Source: Limanda limanda
Taxonomy: Eukaryota; Chordata; Actinopteri; Pleuronectiformes; Pleuronectidae
DNA: 64,000 nucleotides
NCBI RefSeq assembly: GCF_963576545.1
Contig: NC_083651.1
Span: forward strand, 6,838,386 to 6,902,385
Direction of reading: 5' to 3'
Part shown: one piece after another, positions 57,248-64,000 of the stretch
How positions within the stretch are numbered: the first letter of the stretch is position 1
Layout: each line of letters opens with the position of its first letter
The notes under the pieces: model-generated
Seen by the model: only the letters and a program-made list of their open reading frames with translations
Told to the model about the DNA's origin: nothing
The model's database searches: none
Made by a program: the position numbers and the translations under genes

Positions 57248-58863
57248 CAGTGGGTACGGAAAGTATTCAGACCCCTTTAAACTTTTCACTCTGTTTCATT
57301 GCAGCCATTTGCTAAAATCTAAAAAAGTTCATTTTATTTCTCATCAATGTACACTCAGCACCCCATCTTGACAGAAAAAAAAAAACAGAAATGTAGAAAT
57401 TTTTGCAAATTTATTAAAAAAGAAAAACTGAAATATCACATGGTCATAAGTATTCAGACCCTTTGCTCAGTATTGAGTAGAAGCAGCCTTTTGAGCTAGT
57501 ACAGCCATGAGTCTTCTTGGGAATGATGCAACAAGTTTTTCACACCTGGATTTGGGGATCCTCTGCCATTCTTCCTTGCAGATCCTCTCCAGTTCCATCA
57601 GGTTGGATGGTGAACGTTGGTGGACAGCCATTTTCAGGTCTCTCCAGAGATGCTCAATTGGGTTTAGGTCAGGGCTCTGGCTGGGCCAGTCAAGAATGGT
57701 CACAGAGTTGTTCCGAAGCCACTCCTTTGTTATTTTAGCTGTCTGCTTAGGGTCATTGCCTTGTTGGAAGGTGAACCGTCGGCCCAGTCTGAGGTCCAGA
57801 GCACTCTGGAAGAGGTTTTCTTCCAGGATATCTCTGTACTTTGCCGCTTTCATCTTTCCTTCAATTGCAACCAGTCGTCCTGTCCCTGCAGCTGAAAAAC
57901 ACCCCCATAGCATGATGCTGCCACCACCATGTTTCACTGTTGGGATTGTATTGGGCAGGTGATGAGCAGTGCCTGGTTTTCTCCACACATACCGCTTAGA
58001 ATTAACGCCAACAAGTTCAATCTTGGTCTCATCAGACCAGAGAATCTTATTTCTCATAGTCTGGGAGTCCTTCATGTGTTTTTTGGAAAACTCTATGCGG
58101 GCTTTCATATGTCTTGCACTGAGTAGAGGCTTCTGTCAGGCCACTCTGCCATAAAGCCCCGACTGGTCGAGGGCTGCAGTGATAGTTGACTTTGTGGAAC
58201 TTTCTCCCATCTCCCTACTGCATCTCTGGAGCTCAGTCACAGTGATCTTTGGGTTCTTCTTTACCTCTCTCACCAAGGCTCTTCTCCCACGATTGCTCAG
58301 TTTGGCTGGACGGCCAGGTCTAGGAAGAGTTCTGGTCATCCCAAACTTCTTCCATTTAAAGATTATGGAGGCCATTGTGCTCTTAGGAACCTTGAGTGCT
58401 GCAGAAATTATTTTGTAACCTTGGCCAGAGCTGTGCCTTGCCACAATTCTGTTCCTTCGACCTCATGATTCTCATTTGCTCTGACATGCACTGTGAGCTG
58501 TAAGGTCTTATATAGACAGGTGTGTGCCTTTCCTAATCAAGTCCAATCAGTTTAATTAAACACAGCTGGACTCCAATGAAGGAGTAGAACCATCTCAAGA
58601 AGGATCAGAAGAAATGGACAGCATGTGAGTTAAATATGAGTGTCACAGCAAAGGGTCTGAATACCTATGACCATGTGATATTTCAGTTTTTCTTTTTTAA
58701 TAAATTTGCAAAAATGTATACATTTCTGTTTTTTTCTGTCAAGATGGGGTGCTGATTGTACATTAATGAGAAATAAAATGAACTTTTTTGATTTTTGCAA
58801 ATTGCTGCAATGAAACAAAGAGTGAAATATTTAAAGGGGTCTGAATACTTCCCGTACCCACTG
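57248..58863 (-). mobile_element. Tc1-like transposon
   Basis: Ends start CAGTGGGTACGGAAAGTATT and, on the other strand, CAGTGGGTACGGGAAGTATT, nearly perfect inverted repeats of at least 34 bp. TA is duplicated at 57246-57247 and 58864-58865. It contains one transposase gene on the minus strand. The 1.6-kb length is normal for the family, so the element is structurally complete. Confidence 0.95.
57467..58444 (-). pseudogene. Tc1 transposase with one stop and a lost catalytic Asp
   Basis: Two frames in the same phase are split by one TGA (58136-58138). The N-terminal part has a helix-turn-helix type DNA-binding region (GQGYKIISAALKVPKSTMA, GRPAKLSNRG). The C-terminal part has the first catalytic Asp in LWSDETKIEL and the Glu in QSPDLNPIEHLW. 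The second catalytic Asp should be in QQDNDPKHT, but here the wording is QQGNDPKQT, so a Gly is in its place. The protein cannot be active. The true start lies upstream of 58444 (frames with MRIMRSKEQ). All other core motifs are well preserved, so inactivation looks fairly recent. Confidence 0.9.
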
Positions 58864-59264
58864 TACATCTTGCATACAACACTGAGCTATTCAAGTAATT
58901 CACAGATTCATGTTTTTATTTTAAACATACATGTAGAAGAGACAGTGAATCCTCAAGCTATCTGTGGATGGCACACATACTCCCACATTAGTGAGATGTC
59001 GGACCCTGATGGGTAGCACACAACTTATCGAATCTTGGATGGATGGAGGTTGTCACACAGAGGGTCAAATCAGCCTCACAATATGTTGGATGCATGTTAA
59101 TGTGTATTGAAAGACAATTAAATTCGTGAAAAAAAAAATTAAAAAAATGGTCTAATCAACCAAAGATTTCGCGGCCCACCTGCAGGACCCCCTGTTGAAG
59201 ACCTCTGCTTTAAGGTATACTTAGCTCTGTTTAATTTTTTTCCAGGAAGAACACTAATTCTCTC

Positions 59265-60054
59265 TATACCTGAGGTCACAGCCCGACTTAAGGACAAAGT
59301 GGGCAAGGCCACACATGAGATTAACCTGAAAATAAGTATATTTAAAAAAAAAGATGAACAGGAACTGTAAGTGTAGAAATCATAGTGGTCACGGATTGCA
59401 ATTCTTTCCATTTGCAAAACAGTTATTGTTGTTTATCTTAATTCATACTGGTAAGAAATGCAAAGGCAAGAGCAAAAAGAGGAAGCACCCATTATTGCCT
59501 CCACTATCATAAAAAAGCTTTCTCAAAAGTAGAAATAGCAAATATGTAACTTGCGTCTCAAGTCGGTTTCAAGTCTCAAAGGTGAAATTTAGATGTGTAT
59601 GACACCAGTGGCAAAACATAAGGAAAATAAGGTATCCATGCTGTAGGCTTAACTATCCAATAGGATGTGAACACCTACATGTAACAAAGGGGGGCAGCAA
59701 TTCTAGCCAATCATAGATGTGCTGTTGGAATGGGTGACGCAAGTAGAGGGAGATAAATTGTGATGCTGGTCGAGACATCTTCAGACTGGGGGGGGGGGGG
59801 GGCTGACAATTGCTCATGTAACTCTGTTTAAATATTGTTTCACCCTCTGTTCTCCTTGATGCATCAAGTCTACCTTAGAGTCTTCTGCGTGTCAGCTGCT
59901 GCCTGAGTTCTCCTTTCACCAGCTTCCAGAAAACTTCCATCACAGTGCTAATAACAGTGAGTTCTAATAACAGTGAGATAAGGGGACATCACCTGTGTTA
60001 ATTATGCAGGTATACAACCCGAGGATAAAAATAGATATTGCACTTGTACTCATG
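59265..60054 (+). promoter_or_regulatory. B-type OR upstream region
   Basis: The block is shared with 16484-17285, 19062-19865 and 21641-22299. It carries a G run (15 G here at about 59788-59802) before CTGACAATTGCTCATG and ends in ACTCATGATGGATAATG, running without a break into the coding sequence of 60055. No TATA box was identified with confidence. Confidence 0.5.
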
Positions 60055-60972
60055 ATGGATAATGTCTCTGTGATAAAAGTGTTCTATCTTTCAGGTTTAA
60101 GTGAATCAATGAACTACAGGTCTGTTCTCTTCTCTCTCACTTTACTGTGTTACTGTGTCATTTTGCTGGTAAATATAACTCTTATTGTGACCATCATCTT
60201 GGATAAAAACCTCCATGAACCAATGTATATTCTGCTGTGTGCATTTTGCATGAATGGACTTTATGGAACAACAGGTTTCTTCCCCAAGTTTCTGTGGGAT
60301 CTGCTCTCTCCTGTTCATGTCATCTCTTACTCTGGATGTTTTGTTCAGGGTTTAGTAATTCACTCTTTTGTCAGCAGTGACCTCTCTTTTCTTGCAGTAA
60401 TGGCATATGACAGATATGTGGCTATATGTCGACCACTGCAGTATCACTCTGTCATGTCAAAGCAAAGACTCATGAAGTTAGTGTGTTTCTCCTGCTTAAC
60501 ACCTTTCTGCATTGTAGGCATAAATATTTGTCTAACATCAAGACTGAAGTTATGCAGCCCTTATATTGCCAGACTCTTTTGTGTGAATGGGATTATTGTT
60601 ACACTTGCTTGTTCCCCAGATGAAACTATGGTTAACAACATCGTTGCATATGTTTCAATACTCTTTTATGTATTTCATGGTGTATTTATAGTTTGGTCCT
60701 ACATATATCTTGTTAGAACATGTGTAAATTCTACAGAAAACAGGGCAAAGTTCATGCAAACATGTGTGCCACATTTATTCTCTTTGATCACTTTTCTTTT
60801 CACGGTACTTTTTGATCTTATGAATGTACGATTTGGTTCAAAGAAATTACCTCAAACCTTTAAAAACTTTATTGCAGTAGAATTTCTTGTCATACCTCCA
60901 CTCATGAATCCTCTCATTTATGGTTTCAAATTGACCAAAATTCGGAACAGACTTCAGAGACTGTTATTTTAA
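60055..60972 (+). CDS. Odorant receptor, MDNVS subfamily, B type
   Basis: This is an intact 305-residue intronless receptor. The frame is open 20 codons upstream and has other ATGs at 60004 and 60052, but MDNVS at 60055 matches all sisters. Landmarks are IKVFYLSGLSESMNYRSV at the N terminus, KNLHEPMYILLC, VQGLVIHSFVSSDLS, MAYDRYVAICRPLQYHSVMS, NGIIVTLACS, LVRTCVNSTEN, PPLMNPLIYGFKL and LQRLLF at the end. This is the reference for the B haplotype. It has B-type flanks at both ends. Confidence 0.95.
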   Translation: MDNVSVIKVFYLSGLSESMNYRSVLFSLTLLCYCVILLVNITLIVTIILDKNLHEPMYILLCAFCMNGLYGTTGFFPKFLWDLLSPVHVISYSGCFVQGLVIHSFVSSDLSFLAVMAYDRYVAICRPLQYHSVMSKQRLMKLVCFSCLTPFCIVGINICLTSRLKLCSPYIARLFCVNGIIVTLACSPDETMVNNIVAYVSILFYVFHGVFIVWSYIYLVRTCVNSTENRAKFMQTCVPHLFSLITFLFTVLFDLMNVRFGSKKLPQTFKNFIAVEFLVIPPLMNPLIYGFKLTKIRNRLQRLLF

Positions 60973-61267
60973 AAACAGGCTGAAATCGGTATTGATGTGT
61001 GTAGGTAGAAAATTCTTTATGCCACTTTTAATTCAGTACTATTATTTAATCATTTTGTATAACCATTTTCTGCATGTATATGAACTTGACTCCAATTTAT
61101 TTAGATATGTATGTACATGTAATAAAGTTCTTTGGTGAGAAATGATGTGCACATTTCATTAGATTTGTTGTAAGGTAACTGTTCTGTTCATTTTTTGGGG
61201 TGGGGTTTAAGATATCTTTGCACAAAAATAAAACACTGAGAAAACCCAGACCTGCTAGAGGAGAGAG

Positions 61268-61651
61268 ATGAAAGTAGTCAATGTCCAACCTTTTCATTTA
61301 ACAAAGAGGTACCTGCTAAACATTTTAGCTGGAATCATTTTGATAGTGGCCAAAAGCTCCATTCTTGAGTTTGTCCTGGCCTTCACCACGATACAGACCA
61401 TTACACTAGAGTATTCAGGCCAAATATACAGTAACACAATGGCAATAAAAGCTGTAACAATATCAGTTACAGACAAAACCAAAGTTTTTACTCCCCACAT
61501 TGATTATTCCCTGAGATTTAAAAACAGTGAAATGAAGTCTTCATTAAAGCCAGATAAAGTGAGCTGTGTTATTTCATTGCAGCTTATATTCAGTGTTCAC
61601 TGTTCTATTCTCTCAAGTTATTGTGATTGTTGCAAGAAAGAAATCTGTTGA
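61268..61651 (+). repeat. Recurrent OR downstream block, copy 8 (127-codon frame)
   Basis: ATG at 61268 opens 127 codons starting MKVVNVQPFHLTKRYLLN. The frame runs into the next part of the flank and ends in CCKKEIC. The longer frame is due to a changed 3' segment shared with copy 4. No domain was recognised. Confidence 0.55.
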
Positions 61652-61982
61652 GTAAAGCACATGATGCCTCGTTTAATACATCTTATAACATTATACAAAT
61701 TCTGTATGAAAGACAGAATACATGTACGGTGAAGATCAGTAAACTGTTTTTATAGTTTTCAAGCCGTTAGAGACATGAACATGTGTAAAACATTGTTGAT
61801 CAGGAAATCAAATCCTTCGACCATCACATTTTAATTCTCAACACAATGTCTGACACTGAAAAGGAGGGTAGACAAAGAGGGGGGGGGGGAAGCATCCAAT
61901 TCGGATGGACCAATGGACACTGACATATGGCAAAGGAAATACAACAACGAGTACAGAATGTATTTGCGGTAAGGTGTTTATG
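61652..61982. repeat. Duplicated OR 3' flank
   Basis: The stretch parallels 24046-24385, including a G run (about 61880-61889). It carries no gene. Confidence 0.7.
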
Positions 61983-62297
61983 TCAGGGTGGGCAAAATTG
62001 CAAGCGTGAACCCAAAAGCACGACAGTGGAGCAGGTTTGGAAATAGCAAAATTCTTCTTTATTAACGGATCAGGGGTCAGAAGCCAGGCAGTCAGTCAGA
62101 GAAGGCAAACGAATCCGGTAGGGAGCAGGCAAAACGGTAGTCCAGGGTACAGCAGGCAGGTTACAATGGAGATCAGGCACAGAACACTAAGTCAGAAGAT
62201 AACGCCGGAAGGCTAGGGTAAAACACACTAGACGATCTGGCAGAGAACAAAGGAAACAGGCAGGTGGATATACTTGGAGACTAATGATTTGATAGAA
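61983..62297 (-). mobile_element. LTR, duplicate of 24386-24854, truncated
   Basis: It has the same sequence and the same left flank as the LTR at 24386, so the LTR was present before the flank was duplicated. Homology stops at about 62297 after GATTTGATAGAA, where a LINE begins. Confidence 0.7.
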
Positions 62298-62426
62298 TGT
62301 CTTTCTGTTCTACTACGGCTAAAATCACCGGTATATAGTTAAGGACCCTCACATACCAGCCCCTCCTCTCTGGTGCTTTGTGATTCTGTGTTCTGTTTAA
62401 ATCTCACACTCATAGTTTTAGCAGCG

Positions 62427-63302
62427 ATGTGTTCTCTCTCTCCCTCTCGCTCCACCGCTCTCACTTGCTCCGAGTGTCTCATGTTTACTTACTCCTCCGC
62501 CTCCATTAACAGTAGTGGTAAATGTAATAAATGTAGTATGTTGGTAGACATGGAGGCGAGGCTTAGCAACTTAGAAGCTCGGCTCCTCAGCTTAGAACCC
62601 CCGTTAGCTATAGTTAGCCGGCCCGTGCTAGCCGCAGCGAAGCCATCTAGCTTAGCTTCAGCTAGCAGTCCCTCGACTTGCCCCGGGCAGCCGGGAGCCC
62701 AGGGTGGCTGGGTGACGGTCCGGAGGGGGCATAGTACCACCCATAGAAAGCCCACGATTAAAGAGCCACCAGTTCACGTCTCAAATAGATTTTCTCCACT
62801 CAGCGACACACCCGCTGAGAATCAAACTCTGGTTATTGGCGACTCGGTTCTCAGAAACGTGAGATTAGCGACACCAGCGGCCATAGTCAATTGTATCCCG
62901 GGGGCCAGAGCCGGCGACATCCAATCCAAATTGAAGCTGCTGGCTAAAACTAAACGTAAATACAGTAAAATCGTAATTCACGTCGGCAGCAACGACTCCC
63001 GGCTTCGTATGTCGGAGGTCACTAAAGTTAATGTTGAGTCTGTGTGTGCTTTTGCTAAAACGATGTCGGACACAGTAGTTTTCTCTGGCCCTCTCCCTAA
63101 CACATCAGGTGATGACATGTTTAGTCGCATATTGTCTTTTAACCGCTGGCTGTCGAGGTGGTGTCCTGTAAACGGTGTGGGCTTTATAGATAATTGGCAA
63201 ACTTTTTGGAGGAAACCTGGTCTTGTTAGGAGAGATGGCGTTCATCCCACTTGGGATTTAGCAGCTCTCTTATCTAAGAATATTACTAAGTCTATCACAT
63301 GA
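62427..63302 (+). CDS. LINE ORF1 with zinc-finger, coiled coil and SGNH hydrolase domain
   Basis: The protein has 291 residues from the first ATG (62427). The frame also extends 18 codons upstream without an ATG. Near the start are CSEC and CNKC pairs, possibly a zinc ribbon, then a short coiled coil ([16 protein letters not shown]). A proline/serine-rich linker follows. The C-terminal half has the SGNH/GDSL esterase-type pattern: [10 protein letters not shown] (nucleophile Ser in GDS), IHVGSNDSR (the N block), and [10 protein letters not shown] with the catalytic Asp and His. Such ORF1 esterases are known in CR1-type LINEs. It would bind the element RNA or act on lipids; its role is not settled. 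It ends in TGA at 63300. Confidence 0.75.
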   Translation: MCSLSPSRSTALTCSECLMFTYSSASINSSGKCNKCSMLVDMEARLSNLEARLLSLEPPLAIVSRPVLAAAKPSSLASASSPSTCPGQPGAQGGWVTVRRGHSTTHRKPTIKEPPVHVSNRFSPLSDTPAENQTLVIGDSVLRNVRLATPAAIVNCIPGARAGDIQSKLKLLAKTKRKYSKIVIHVGSNDSRLRMSEVTKVNVESVCAFAKTMSDTVVFSGPLPNTSGDDMFSRILSFNRWLSRWCPVNGVGFIDNWQTFWRKPGLVRRDGVHPTWDLAALLSKNITKSIT

Positions 63303-64000
63303 CAACCCAGAGTTGGGACCAGGAAGCAGAGCTGCAGTGCTAAACACTTCTCTGCGCTCCCTCTGGATCAGTCACCCAACCGCATAGAGACTGTCTCTGT
63401 CTACCGTCCGATTAAATTATTTAAATTAAACAATAACAGAGCGAGAACTCACAATAATCTTATACAAATTAACACAACCTCTGGAACAACACAGGAAACT
63501 AAGACTTTCAAATGTGGTCTTTTAAACATTAGATCACTGTCCTCAAAGGCTATTTTAGTTAATGAACTAGTCTCAGACTACAATATAGATTTATTGTCCC
63601 TTACTGAGACGTGGCTGCATCCTGATGAATATGTCAGTTTAAATGAATCTACTCCCCCCAGTCATATAAATTCACACGTTCCCAGGGAACTCGGGCGAGG
63701 AGGTGGAGTTGCTGCTATTTTTAACTCCAGTCTATCAATTAATCCTAAACCTAAACTTAGCTACAACTCATTTGAATGTCTTGTTCTTAATCTTCCACGT
63801 CAATCCAGGAAACACCAACAGCCAATCATATGTGCTGTAGTTTATCGTGCTCCTGGGGCTTATACTGAATTTCTAACAGAATTCCCTGAGTTTTTATCAA
63901 ACCTAGTCCTAAAGACAGATAAAATTATAATTGTTGGTGACTTTAATATTCATGTTGACAATAATAAAGATAGCCTGAGCGTAGCATTTATTTCAATACT
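63303..64000 (+). CDS. LINE ORF2, endonuclease domain, partial
   Basis: It starts at the codon after the ORF1 stop and stays open in the same frame to the end of the window. No ATG lies in frame between 63303 and the endonuclease part. The domain begins at [14 protein letters not shown] (63509-63550), continues with [10 protein letters not shown] (the Glu of the AP endonuclease active site), [16 protein letters not shown] and [10 protein letters not shown] (the catalytic GDFN motif). The reverse transcriptase is beyond the window. How ORF2 is translated is open: stop readthrough or reinitiation. Confidence 0.75.

Larger units (their letters stand above)
56580..59209. mobile_element. Composite insertion flanked by TTAA
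   Basis: Compared with the sister site at about 19005, a 2.63-kb stretch is inserted between TTAA copies (56576-56579 and 59210-59213). The left part starts AGGAGACATATTATGCCC, a motif seen often in fish. At 56829 an ATG opens a frame beginning MATGDEDTILQPYRFEPESG, like the N terminus of fish transposon-linked P2X7-like proteins. The right end (AGCAGAGGTCTTCAAC inward) looks like a hAT terminus. A Tc1 element sits in the middle. The termini do not form a clear inverted repeat, so this is probably a nest of several elements. Confidence 0.45.
62298..64000 (+). mobile_element. LINE (CR1/Rex-like) running off the window
   Basis: A 5' UTR of about 130 bp, a complete ORF1, and an ORF2 beginning with an AP-type endonuclease are present. 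The frames have no stop except the one between the ORFs, so this copy may be young. The left boundary coincides with the break in the LTR at 62297 and could be the LINE 5' end. The window ends within ORF2. Confidence 0.75.

Noticed and set aside
62489..62755. Antisense frame over LINE ORF1
   Set aside because: It is a shadow of the ORF1 coding sequence.

Overview
The window looks like chromosomal DNA of a teleost fish. It carries a cluster of intronless odorant receptor (OR) genes of the fish type, embedded in AT-rich sequence full of fish-typical mobile elements: hAT, Tc1, piggyBac, copia, Gypsy-type LTRs, L1 and other LINEs, and SINEs. Spliced genes survive only as relics. There are no prokaryotic signals.

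Layout. 1-8650 is mobile-element debris: a transposase-like ORF split by a hAT element, a Ty1/copia remnant with its LTR and primer-binding site, a TIR element carrying a RecQ-like helicase fragment, an LTR piece and a SINE. 8660-10411 holds a minus-strand OR gene and a relic of a second. 11166-14786 holds a hAT remnant and a minus-strand LTR element with a repetitive gag-like region and a nested LINE. 15035-24050 is a tandem array of OR genes at 17507, 20088 and 22300, in units of about 2.58 kb. 24386-27915 holds an LTR, a piggyBac relic and a LINE reverse-transcriptase relic. A further OR lies at 28372. 31770-32807 is a hAT element with a TG repeat and a long hairpin. 33650-38564 holds two decayed copies of a SAM-dependent methyltransferase gene. 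41046-48948 is a second tandem duplication with ORs at 41918 and 44898; the second unit has gained three insertions. ORs follow at 49983, 54943 and 60055, with an OR pseudogene at 52411. The window ends inside a LINE that has a hydrolase-like ORF1 and an endonuclease ORF2.

I count ten intact OR genes (one minus, nine plus strand), one extended pseudogene and two terminal relics. Six of the intact genes (17507, 20088, 22300, 28372, 54943, 60055) and the pseudogene belong to one recent subfamily that begins MDNVS. Within it two haplotypes, called A and B here, can be told apart in the 5' flank, N terminus, C terminus and 3' flank. A-A genes are 28372 and 54943; B-B is 60055; 17507 and 20088 are A-B; 22300 is B-A. 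The cluster therefore appears to have been reshuffled by unequal recombination, and the A-B genes have two upstream regions in series. A block of about 270 bp with an open frame of about 88 codons follows nearly every gene of this subfamily. These are the most interesting features, together with an in-frame UGA as the only separation between the two LINE ORFs at the right end.

The OR genes encode seven-helix receptors expected in the cilia of olfactory sensory neurons. Nothing here suggests an operon or pathway; the relation between the genes is duplication history. Family assignments rest on recognised motifs, not on a database search.
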